A stretch of 37,698 nucleotides of DNA. It comes from Desulfocapsa sp. Its GTDB lineage: Bacteria; Desulfobacterota; Desulfobulbia; Desulfobulbales; Desulfocapsaceae. The translations under genes were made by a program, and so were the position numbers. Location: NCBI GenBank assembly GCA_030145625.1, contig JAQYVF010000047.1:1-37698 (forward strand), in the 5' to 3' direction. Below, piece after piece: positions 23,254-32,700 of the stretch. Within the stretch, counting starts at the first letter, position 1. The number at the start of each line of letters is the position of its first letter. The notes under the pieces were generated by a model that worked only from the letters and a program-made list of their open reading frames with translations, did no database searches and was not told the origin of the DNA.

Positions 23254-24897
23254 CTAAAATTCTCGATTTGCTATTCCACTGTTCATAAGTTGTTGTCGAC
23301 ATACAGCAGCAAAATCCTCCGGATAGTGACCATTGATAAACCGAAGTTGCGCCTCGCTGAATGCCCCTGGTGATTCCGGAAGTCTGGGAAGAAAGGCATA
23401 GAGCAGGTGCTGTCCTATTACACCTGTTTTTCCCAGTCGTTTGGGGTATTCGATGGAGGTGACCATCCTTGCCCCTAAGGCGGCAAGAGATTTCTGAGCC
23501 AGAAAAATTCCATAATTGAGCGATGTCCTGACTGCAGTGTCTGCTTCCAGGATATTTCCCACAACCTCACCATTCTGATTCTGAAGAGCCATAAGCTGCA
23601 GTTCCCATTGTGAAGTCTGAGCCTTGGGAACAAAGAGCATGGCATGTTCGTCTTCCCAGATGATCAGGCTGGATTCCAGGTCACTCCGACTATCCATACG
23701 GACATTGTTGCGGATACAGGCCAGATAATCCGTAAAGAAATCATTGCCTGTCTCATTTCGATAATCTTGGATTACCTCGGCAATCATGTCGCCGCAGCCA
23801 AATGCAGGCATGCTCCCACAGGCATTGAGCTGATCACCGGAAAAGGTGTCCACCTCCTGCGGCAGCATGGCATACTGCTGATGGATCTGCTGATGGGACG
23901 CATGCAGGCGGTATCCGGTGGGTGCATAGTCAAAGCCAAAATTCCATCCCCAGAGCGTGGCTGTGAAATCCAGTGCTTTGTCCTCTCCGATTTTTTCTAT
24001 GATTTTCCTGCGCACCCCTTCTAGTTCAGCAACAGAGAACATTCGCTGCTCCTCACCACACTGAAGTCCCAGGTGAGTGGCCAGGCGAACAAAAGTACGC
24101 TGATAGTAGAGATGACGTAATCCTTCCATATCGGTTTCTGACAAGCTGTCAATTGAGTAACGGATGGCATCATCGGCCATGTTGGCAGCATAATGACCTC
24201 CGGCAATATAGGAGTTGCGTCTCAGATATTCAAAGATATGTGTTTCATTGTCTTCACTATAGTCTCCAATTATTTCACTCCCCCCTTGTGCTCCTGGGCG
24301 CAAGACCATAACTTTCTTGTAACTTTCAGGCAGGGCCGGATTGTTGGCTACTGCCTCAAAGAGGGAATGATCGTTGATAAGAGCATGGCTACGCCCCCGG
24401 TCATCAAGGGTATAGACCAATCCGGTTGGGGAACCCTTTTCATCCTTTTCCAGCTGACAGGAAAGTTCAGCCAGTTTAACCAAGTCTTTGCTGTCTGTGG
24501 AACTGGTGGCCAGGGCCAGGAGCAGCGGTGCTGGAAGTTTATCCAGAAGGGTGGCAGGGATATGCTCTTCTGCAAGGATATTGCTTAGGGAGAGTGTCTG
24601 TCTCTGTGGCAAACTGATCCGCTGAGGGTTGGCAGCGCTGTTGTCGGCCCATTCCTTGTCGATAAAGGTCGTTCCTTTAAAGGGAAGGGGGTTGGGGATT
24701 TCAAAGATCCAGTCTGCCTCTTCAACCTGTATCGTGCCCTGTGGAAAATTTCTCTGATTAGTGTATGGCTTCCCGCTACGCAGGTGACCGAGGTTTTCTA
24801 TTCTTGCAGTGCTTCTCAGGTTTTGGACGCTATAGTTTGGTTTATGAATACCATAGATAAACTGTTGTTGCGGAGTAATGCAGGATCTTATACGCAT
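23254..24897 (-). CDS. unrecognised 547-residue protein
   Basis: I do not recognise this protein with confidence. It is soluble, without signal peptide or membrane segments. The middle third is helical and acidic (SIDSLSETDMEGLRHLYYQR). The C-terminal third alternates strands and helices and carries distinctive segments: HAMLFVPKAQTSQWELQLMA, LNYGIFLAQKSLAALGARMV, GQHLLYAFLPRLPESPGAFS and INGHYPEDFAAVCR. The VPKAQTSQWELQ stretch faintly recalls the HIT/GalT superfamily, but the histidine triad is absent, so I would not name it so. It is divergent from luxP (269 nt apart) and convergent with fliW. The size and clean frame leave little doubt that it is a gene. Confidence 0.85.
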   Translation of the reverse strand: MRIRSCITPQQQFIYGIHKPNYSVQNLRSTARIENLGHLRSGKPYTNQRNFPQGTIQVEEADWIFEIPNPLPFKGTTFIDKEWADNSAANPQRISLPQRQTLSLSNILAEEHIPATLLDKLPAPLLLALATSSTDSKDLVKLAELSCQLEKDEKGSPTGLVYTLDDRGRSHALINDHSLFEAVANNPALPESYKKVMVLRPGAQGGSEIIGDYSEDNETHIFEYLRRNSYIAGGHYAANMADDAIRYSIDSLSETDMEGLRHLYYQRTFVRLATHLGLQCGEEQRMFSVAELEGVRRKIIEKIGEDKALDFTATLWGWNFGFDYAPTGYRLHASHQQIHQQYAMLPQEVDTFSGDQLNACGSMPAFGCGDMIAEVIQDYRNETGNDFFTDYLACIRNNVRMDSRSDLESSLIIWEDEHAMLFVPKAQTSQWELQLMALQNQNGEVVGNILEADTAVRTSLNYGIFLAQKSLAALGARMVTSIEYPKRLGKTGVIGQHLLYAFLPRLPESPGAFSEAQLRFINGHYPEDFAAVCRQQLMNSGIANREF

Positions 24898-25068
24898 GAT
24901 TTTTCTCAGCTTGCACCAAGGGGGGCAGTTCGTTTGAATGTTGGGTACGTCCTATTTTCTTTGATTAAATACCAGATGCTTAGAAATTGTGCGATTCTTT
25001 TTGAAAAGATCAGTAATGAGAATTTTATGCAAAGAAACCAGTTTTGTTTTGGAGATCCTTTTTAAAGG

Positions 25069-25099
25069 CTGACATTTTATGATAAGCTTTTTTTATACT
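25069..25099 (+). promoter_or_regulatory. weak candidate promoter of luxPQ
   Basis: CTGACA (25069-25074) and TATACT (25094-25099) lie 19 nt apart, about 70 nt upstream of luxP. The spacing is longer than ideal, so this is tentative. The rest of 24898-25166 shows no gene. Confidence 0.25.
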
Positions 25100-25166
25100 A
25101 TTTTGTAGCATCATAAAAGCGTGCATCATGCATCAGAGCAAGGATTGAAAGAAGGGTGTCGGCATT

Positions 25167-26345
25167 ATGAGGGAGAGAAGAGCTTTGCTCAACATAAAAC
25201 AATATTTAGGGATTTTATTCTGTTGTTTATTTGTCTGTCCCCTGCAGGGGGCTGCTGGTAGCAGAGAAAAACAGGCTGCTCAAGAGAGTCATCTGAAGGG
25301 GCAATATATAGCTGTTGAAGACTATTTTGCTCTTCACCCGGATGAGAAAAAAATCTCTATGAATTTCGGTAAGCTTGTCCAAGGTCCTCCACAAGCAATT
25401 CCTTCGACACTTCAGGGGCAAAAGGTTTCCGTCGCTATAGTCTATCCCGGTGAACAGGTTTCTGATTATTGGCGGCGCAGTTTACAGTCGTTTATCGGGC
25501 GTATGCAGGAACTTGCTATCGATTATGAAATCAGCGAATATTTTACCAAGGGTGGTGGGGTAGAGACTCGGATTCAGGAGAAACTCTTGAAGGAAGCCCT
25601 GGCAAAGAATCCGGATTATCTTGTGTTCACTCTGGATGTGAATAGACACAAGCGGTTGATTGAACGGATCTTGGCCAAAGGCAGACCTCGGCTGTTCCTG
25701 CAGAATATCACCACTCCTTTGGTAGCCTGGGAAGAAAATCAGCCATTTTATGTGGGATTTGATCATGTCATAGGGACTCGAATGCTTGCCGATTATTTTT
25801 TGAGAAAGTTCGGTTCGCAAGGGAGCTATGGCCTGCTTTACTACTCGCAGGGCTATGTCAGCAGGATGCGAGGGGACACCTTTCATGACTATATGCATCA
25901 GGGCAATGGTCCGCGACTGGCGGCCTCTTTTTATACTGATGGCAGCAGAGAAAATGCCAGAAAGGCTGTGGCCCGCAGTCTTGGCAACGTTCCGGATCTG
26001 CAATTCATTTATGCCTGTTCCACAGATGTTGCCCTGGGTGCTGTTGATGGATTGAAAGAGGCCGGGACAAGTACTCGCATTGCAGTAAACGGTTGGGGAG
26101 GCGGCAGTGCAGAGTTGGCTGCCCTGGCAAAGGGAGATCTTGATGTAACTGTAATGCGAATGAATGATGATAACGGAGTTGCCATGGCCGAGGCTATCCG
26201 TCTGGAGCTGCTTGGCCGTAAAAAAGATGTCCCTACCATTTTCAGTGGAGAATTTATTCTGGTTACAGGAGAGAATTCTCCAGAAGAGCTGAATGCTCTG
26301 AGGCATCGGGCCTTTCGTTATTCCGGGATTCATGAATCCAGGTAA
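25167..26345 (+). CDS. luxP: LuxP-like periplasmic autoinducer-2 binding protein
   Basis: The 392-residue protein has a signal peptide (hydrophobic core at about 13-28) and a two-lobed periplasmic-binding fold. It follows Vibrio LuxP closely: VAIVYPGEQVSDYW (90-102), YLVFTLDVNRHK, LQNITTP (178-184), YVGFDHVIGTR, YSQGYVSRMRGDTF, IYACSTDVALGAVDGL, NGWGGGSAEL, LDVTVMRMNDDNG and RAFRYS near the end. Equivalents of the residues that hold borated AI-2 in LuxP are present: Gln97, Ser99, Trp102, Asn180, Arg235, Ser285, Thr286, Asp287, Trp310 and Arg331. It would bind AI-2 in the periplasm and pass the state to the kinase encoded next, whose ATG overlaps its end. An AGAAGGG lies about 10 nt before the ATG. 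Neither luxS nor lsr genes are in the window. Confidence 0.92.
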   Translation: MRERRALLNIKQYLGILFCCLFVCPLQGAAGSREKQAAQESHLKGQYIAVEDYFALHPDEKKISMNFGKLVQGPPQAIPSTLQGQKVSVAIVYPGEQVSDYWRRSLQSFIGRMQELAIDYEISEYFTKGGGVETRIQEKLLKEALAKNPDYLVFTLDVNRHKRLIERILAKGRPRLFLQNITTPLVAWEENQPFYVGFDHVIGTRMLADYFLRKFGSQGSYGLLYYSQGYVSRMRGDTFHDYMHQGNGPRLAASFYTDGSRENARKAVARSLGNVPDLQFIYACSTDVALGAVDGLKEAGTSTRIAVNGWGGGSAELAALAKGDLDVTVMRMNDDNGVAMAEAIRLELLGRKKDVPTIFSGEFILVTGENSPEELNALRHRAFRYSGIHESR

Positions 26346-29300
26346 CAGAAATATGTTTAGAACTAATAAAAGATATTCATTTTTGACCTTTCTGGGCAGA
26401 TTCCTGTTCCCGCCTCTTCTTATCCTCCTCTCTGTACTACTTTTTTGGATTTATCATGTAAGTGAGAAGAATATCCGTAACCAGCAGAATTTGAGTATAG
26501 AGCTGAACAATAAGAATGCAGCAAGAGAGCTGGAGCGTGTGCAACACTATCTTCTAAGTGCGTTGCAAGAGACGGTACTGCTCCTAAATGAGGTAGTAAA
26601 TTCTCAAGAAGTCATTGCCGACGACACTATGATGAAAGTTTTGCAGAAAGGAGAGGATAATCAATTCGATTTTCTCCATTTTGTACCTTCAAGTGGAGAG
26701 TTGGAAGTGGCGGTGAGTGATTCTCCTTTTTTTGATTTCAGCGACTCTATTGATCAGTTCAGAGATGGGGCCGAATTTTTACTCAATTCCTGGCATATCA
26801 TAAATGTGGGTTTACCCGGCGATCAGCTCTGGATTATGGCTACCGGTAAAAGGATAATAGTGCGTGACACAGGTTTGGTGCTTGGAACCTTGGTGGGAGG
26901 TATTGTGATTAATGACAATCAAACTCTTGCCCGTGATATTTTGATGAATACCAATGCTCGGTATGCCGCCCTTGCAGTTGAACAGAATATCATTGCCGCA
27001 AATGTCCCCCTTACCCTGGAGACATTGAACGCTCTGGGAGGAAGCAGTAGCACTGTGAGTAGAGATATGTTGAAAGAAAAGGGCGAGCAACAGGCAGTGC
27101 TCATCAGTCGTTCTCGTTATCCCTTTGCAAACAACAATGATCTGAAAATTCTTCTGGTTTATGAGGACAGCCTCTACCCTGAAATTCGGAAAACTTTTCT
27201 CCACTCAGGGGGTACGGCACTGCTCTTTACTGTATTACTCTTTGTTGTTTTTGCACTTTTCTCGAGGAGACAGACAGAAAAAGCGATTGGTAATCTGCTC
27301 CATTATACTGAGACGGCGGCAACAAGACCTGGGGAAGTTATTTATAGCCCGGGACCACTCCTGGAATTCAACCGCATAGGAAAAGCGGTGGAAGAAATGA
27401 TCTGTTTGCTGAACACTGCTGCCGATGAGTTGAAAGAGAGTAAGGATCGATTGGAGCTTGTCATTGATGGAGCTGGATTGAGTACCTGGGATTGGAATGT
27501 TGAGACTGGAGAGATGAGATATAACGAGCGTCGGGCCGAGATGCTAGGCTTGAGTCCGGACGAGGTTGGACCCTATTTTACGAGCTGGAAAGAATGTCTT
27601 CATCCTGATGATAAGGATATGGTTTTGCAGCTTTTGACCAATCACTTAGATGGTAAAAGCCCTGTCTTTCAGAGTGAACATCGTTTGCAGAGTAAGTCGG
27701 GAAAATGGATTTGGGTGTTGGATGCCGGTAGGGTTTTCAAGCGGGATGCGGCGGGAAATCCTCTGCTTGCTGCAGGTATTAATCTGGACATCAGTCGTCA
27801 GAAAGAGGCGGAAAGAGCACTTTTAAAAGAAAGGGCCTTGTTGCTCTCTCTTATCAATTCCATACCTGATCTTATTTTTTATAAAGATCGGGAAAGTGTC
27901 TACCTTGGATGCAATAAGGCCTTTGAAAGTTTCACCGGGAAAACGGAACAGGAAATTATTGGCAAAAATGATTTTGACCTCTTTTCGAAAGAAGAGGCAG
28001 AGTTTTATCTGAAAAAAGACAGAGTTATGCTTTCTTCTGCAGTAGCTTGCCGCAATGAGGAACAAGTGACGTATCCTGATGGCCATCTGGTACTGCTTGA
28101 TACCATGAAGACGCCACTTGTTGGATCAGATAGGGATATAGTTGGACTTATCGGGGTTAGTCGGGATATCACCAGGCTGAAGGAGGTTGAGCAAAGGTTG
28201 GCGGAGGAGCGTGAGCGACTTGCTGTGACTTTGCGTTCCATTGGCGATGGAGTAATTACCACTGATACCGGGGGACGCATTGTTTTTCTCAATAAGGTGG
28301 CCGAAGAATTGACAGGGTGGACTGATGAAGAGGTGTCCGGGAAAAACTTTGTGGAAGTTTTCGATATTGTAAATGAAAAGTCAGGGCGAAAAAAGATTGA
28401 TCCGGTAAGCCAGGTAATGGCGGATGGGAAAATCTCAGGAGATAGCAGCAACACAGTACTTGTGAGCAGGGGGGGGACGAAAAGAATAATTGCAGAGAGC
28501 GCTGCTCCCATTAAAGATAGAGCGAATACTATTATTGGGGTGGTTATTGTATTTCGTGATGTAAGCAATGAAAGAAGAATGGAAGAAGAGCTACTTAAAA
28601 TTAGGAAAATTGAGTCTATAGGAGTACTAGCCGGCGGTATTGCCCATGATTTTAATAATATCCTGACAGCGGTATTGGGTAATATCGAACTTTCCCGCTC
28701 CCGTGTCGCAAGAGTCGATGAGAAGGCCGAGCACTTTCTTGACGAAGCTGCTAAGGCAACCAAAAGAGCGGTTAAACTGACCCAGCAGCTATTGACCTTT
28801 GCCAAGGGTGGAGAACCGATTCGGGAATCAACTGATTTGCGGATACTGATCCAGGATACTGCTGATTTTGTTACGCATGGCAGTCAGGTTATCTGTGAGT
28901 ATGATTTTGCCGAAGAGTTGTGGAGAGTGGATGGTGACTCCGGTCAGATCAGTCAAGTCATTCAGAATATAGTATTAAATGCAAAATATGCCATGGAGGA
29001 AGGCGGTATCATCCATATACGCTGTGAAAATGTTGAAAAATTGGATGAAATCTCTCAGACCAGTACGCATAAAGGTGGTTTTGTTAAAATAGTAATTGCT
29101 GATAGTGGTAAAGGAATTCCCGAGGAGATGATAGATAAGATATTTGATCCTTATTTTACTACCAAGCAAACAGGGAATGGACTCGGACTTGCGATTTCCC
29201 ATTCCATTATTGTCAAACACCGGGGTGTGATAACTGTTCATTCTCGTCTTGGTGAGGGAACAAGGTTTGTAATTTTTCTTCCTGCTATCTTGGGTGGCGA

Positions 29301-29721
29301 TAAAGATGGGGACGGAGAAAAAGGAGGTGAGCGATCAGTGGTCAAATCTGCCAGAATCCTGTTGATGGATGATGAACAGGTGGTGCTCGATATTGTTGAA
29401 GCGCAATTAAAATCACTTGGGCATAATGTTGTTCAAGCGACCGAAGGCAGGCAGGCTGTGGAAATCTATGAGCAGCTTCAGGCTGAAGGTACTCCTGTGG
29501 ATATGGTGATTGTGGATTTGACTGTGCCTGCAGGTATGGGCGGACGGGAAACAGCTGGACAACTCTTGGAATTGAATCCCGAGGCAAAAATTGTTGTGGC
29601 CAGTGGTTATTCCAATGATCCAATTATGGCCAATTACGAGGACTATGGTTTTAAGGGGGCGGTGTCTAAACCTTTTGGACTTGCCGAGTTAAGTCATGTT
29701 CTTCATCAGATTCTGGGGTGA
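26332..29721 (+). CDS. luxQ: LuxQ-like hybrid sensor histidine kinase
   Basis: The 1129-residue protein has TM1 (about 20-43), a periplasmic domain (44-290) similar to LuxQ (NSWHIINVG, VLGTLVGGIVINDNQTLARD, AANVPLTLETL), TM2 (293-312), a HAMP-like linker, three PAS domains (about 372-490, 500-612, 626-745), HisKA with VLAGGIAHDFNNILT (His772), HATPase (NAKYAM, DSGKGIP, FTTKQTGNGLGLAI) and a C-terminal receiver (Asp-Asp 1013-1014, phosphoacceptor Asp1062, Lys1113). Vibrio LuxQ is shorter, about 860 residues, with fewer PAS modules. The start overlaps luxP by 14 nt; an alternative ATG at 26353 lies just after the luxP stop. No luxU or luxO homologue is adjacent, so the next phosphorelay partner is unknown. 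Confidence 0.9.
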   Translation: MNPGNRNMFRTNKRYSFLTFLGRFLFPPLLILLSVLLFWIYHVSEKNIRNQQNLSIELNNKNAARELERVQHYLLSALQETVLLLNEVVNSQEVIADDTMMKVLQKGEDNQFDFLHFVPSSGELEVAVSDSPFFDFSDSIDQFRDGAEFLLNSWHIINVGLPGDQLWIMATGKRIIVRDTGLVLGTLVGGIVINDNQTLARDILMNTNARYAALAVEQNIIAANVPLTLETLNALGGSSSTVSRDMLKEKGEQQAVLISRSRYPFANNNDLKILLVYEDSLYPEIRKTFLHSGGTALLFTVLLFVVFALFSRRQTEKAIGNLLHYTETAATRPGEVIYSPGPLLEFNRIGKAVEEMICLLNTAADELKESKDRLELVIDGAGLSTWDWNVETGEMRYNERRAEMLGLSPDEVGPYFTSWKECLHPDDKDMVLQLLTNHLDGKSPVFQSEHRLQSKSGKWIWVLDAGRVFKRDAAGNPLLAAGINLDISRQKEAERALLKERALLLSLINSIPDLIFYKDRESVYLGCNKAFESFTGKTEQEIIGKNDFDLFSKEEAEFYLKKDRVMLSSAVACRNEEQVTYPDGHLVLLDTMKTPLVGSDRDIVGLIGVSRDITRLKEVEQRLAEERERLAVTLRSIGDGVITTDTGGRIVFLNKVAEELTGWTDEEVSGKNFVEVFDIVNEKSGRKKIDPVSQVMADGKISGDSSNTVLVSRGGTKRIIAESAAPIKDRANTIIGVVIVFRDVSNERRMEEELLKIRKIESIGVLAGGIAHDFNNILTAVLGNIELSRSRVARVDEKAEHFLDEAAKATKRAVKLTQQLLTFAKGGEPIRESTDLRILIQDTADFVTHGSQVICEYDFAEELWRVDGDSGQISQVIQNIVLNAKYAMEEGGIIHIRCENVEKLDEISQTSTHKGGFVKIVIADSGKGIPEEMIDKIFDPYFTTKQTGNGLGLAISHSIIVKHRGVITVHSRLGEGTRFVIFLPAILGGDKDGDGEKGGERSVVKSARILLMDDEQVVLDIVEAQLKSLGHNVVQATEGRQAVEIYEQLQAEGTPVDMVIVDLTVPAGMGGRETAGQLLELNPEAKIVVASGYSNDPIMANYEDYGFKGAVSKPFGLAELSHVLHQILG

Positions 29722-32700
29722 CGGCTTTATCTTGGACAGGGCCATAGCCACCACCTCCCGGTGTTTTGATACAGATGCTATCCCCTTTGTTCAGGACGAT
29801 ACTGTTTTTCCCTCCAATATCGGTCTGTTGTCCGTCTCTGATAACACTATTTTTTCCACAGTGCCCATTTTCGCCACCGGCAAGACCATTGGGAGACAGC
29901 TTTCGCCGTTCGGAGAGGATGGACATCTGCAGTGGCGCCAGGGCTTCGATATGTCGGATAAGGCCGTCACCTCCACGGTATTGACCATTGCCTCCAGAGC
30001 CTTTTCGCAGAGAAAATTCTCTGAGTAACACCGGGTAGCGTCTTTCCAAAATCTCTGGGTCGGTAATGCGGGTATTGGTCATATGAGTGTGTACCCCGGA
30101 TTGTCCGGACCAGCCCGGACCGGCTCCGGCACCGCCGCCGATGGTCTCGTAGTAGCCGAAATTTTCATTACCAAAGGTCAGGTTATTGGTGCAGCCCTGA
30201 GAGTCGGCAGCAGCAGTAAAGGCCTTGAAAATGACATCGGTGATTCGTTGAGAGGTGAGCACATTCCCTCCAACCACTGCAGCGTCTTCAGCAGGATTGA
30301 GTAGAGATCCTTTTTCTACGAGGACGGAGACCGGATTCAGGCAACCCTGGTTGAGAGGGATTTCTTCTCCTATAAGGCAGCGCAGACAGTAAAGAATAGC
30401 AGAGTGGACAACGGCTGGAGGGCAGTTGAGGTTCCCGGCAAGCTGTTTGCCTGATCCTGTAAAATCAAAGATTGCGTTGCCGGTATCGGGGGCAATGGTG
30501 ATGCGGAGTCGGATGGGAGTGTTGTCATCAAGAAAATCTTCCCCCTGCAGTTCAAGTGTTCCCTCTCTATTCGTATTTCGACAGAGTTCTTTGAGCATAG
30601 TCCGCACTGCACGTTCTGCGTTGTCCTGGATGTGGCCCATGTAGGCCTGCACCACTTGCAGGCCGTATTTTTTCATCATTTCTTCCAAGAGTCGAACGCC
30701 ATTTTGATTGGCGGCAATCTGGGCCTTGAGGTCGGAGAGATTGTCTGCTGGATGGCGGGCCGGGGCAATGGGAGGAGTGTGATCTGCATCTGCGAATTCG
30801 GTGAGGAACTGCAGTACCTCTTCTTCTTGAAAGAGGCCGTCTTTCACGATCTTCAGTGTCCTGATGGCCGCCCCTTCTTCAATCAGTGAGGTGGAAAAGG
30901 GAGGCATGGATCCGGGGCTGATTCCTCCGATATCAGCATGATGGCCTCTGCTGGCCACGAAGAAAACAACCTTGTTATTCTGCCATACCGGAGTGATCAC
31001 CGTGATGTCAGGAAGATGGGAGCCACCTGCAGCCGGATGATTGGAGGCCAGAACCTCGCCTGGCAGCAGGGTTTCCCGGTGGAGAGTAATCTGTGTTTTG
31101 ACAGCCTCTCCCATTGCACCAAGATGAACAGGAATATGAGGGGCATTGGCGATCAGATCACCTTTGGCATCAAAGACAGCACAGGAAAAATCCAGTCGTT
31201 CCTTAATGTTTGTGGAAATGGCACTTTTTTGCAGCGTTCTCCCCATCTGTTCGGCAATGGACATGAACAGATTACTGAAGATGGAGAGCTGTACCGGATC
31301 CACGCTTGTAGAGAGCTGTTTGTGTTTCCCCTTGCCGAGTTCGATAATGATGTCGCCGTATTGGGTACGTTGGACACGGTTTTGTGGTTCTACAAGAATG
31401 GTGGAACCATCCTGAATGATGATGGCTGGTCCGGTGAGTGGTTTTTCCGGAGGGATTTCTTCCAGCAGATAGAGAGGAGTGGAAAGCAGGCCTTCAAGAA
31501 AGTAACAGCTTATGTACCGAAGAGGGATAGCCGTGTCGTTGTTGCAGGTGATAAGTGGGCGGGGCAAGGATGATTCCCTACCTGTTAATCTGACTCGGAT
31601 ATTGTCTACCAGGATATCACGATCAGAGAGAAGGAAGCCATATTCCTGCAGGTATTGCTCGCAAAAAATGCTGGCAGGATCGTCTCCGTTTTCCATGGCA
31701 ATCATCATGGCCGTATCTGTTCCCTGGAAGCGAAGGTTCAGGTAGCGGGTAGTGAGGGGAGAATGACCATGGGGACACTGCTTGTGAAATTCATCAAGGG
31801 CATTGTGTTCCAGTCCATCGAGCCTTGCCAGTAAGCGGGGTAGGGATGTTTCGGTTAGGATCTCGGCTGCTGCTTCCTGGCGGTCTACCACCGTCTCTGC
31901 CAGGGATATGCCGAGAGCTGAAAGAATACCGGCATGATGATGAATAAAAACCGTATTAATACCGAGTGTTGCAGCAAGAGCGCAGGCATGTTGCCCTCCT
32001 GCTCCTCCAAAACAGGAAAGAACATGTTCCTTGATGTCATATCCTCGCATTACCGAAATCTCGCGGATAGGTCGGATCATGGTTTCATTGGCGACTTCCA
32101 GAAATCCCAGAGCGACCTCTTCTGGGGACTTGGCAGCTAAGCCGATTTTTGCTGAATCTTTGTTGATCTGCTCAGTGAGTTGGTGAAAGGCCTGGGTGAC
32201 ACCTTTGAGGTCCAGGGCTTGATTTTCGTTGGGGCCAAAGATATGAGGGAAAAAATCGGGCTGAAGCCTTCCAAGAAAGAGATTGGCATCGGTGACTGCC
32301 AGGTATCCCTGTTTGCGATAACAGATTGGACCGGGATGCGCTCCTGCTGATTCGGGTCCTACCTGCAGCATCCCATTTCTATAAAAGAGACGGGATCCTC
32401 CTCCGGCAGCAACCGTTTTGATGTGCATTTGCGGTGCCTGTATCCTGACTCCTGCGGTTTTTGTCTCCTGTACCAGTTCGTAGCTGCCGTTATATCGTGA
32501 GATATCTGTAGACGTTCCTCCCATATCAAAGCCGATTACCGGCCTCTGGTTGGTTTCCGGGTACGCGGTGAGAGCGCAGCCTACCACACCTCCTGCCGGG
32601 CCGGAGAGGATAGCATTAGACCCCTTGAAGCGATCAGCAGCAGTCAGACCACCGTCAGATTGCATGAAGAGCAGGGGGCATTTTTGCAGTTTGTCGATAA

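Noticed and set aside
25167-25260. LuxP as a lipoprotein
   Set aside because: The N-terminus has cysteines (FCCLFVC) but none is preceded by a proper lipobox, so an ordinary signal peptide is more likely.
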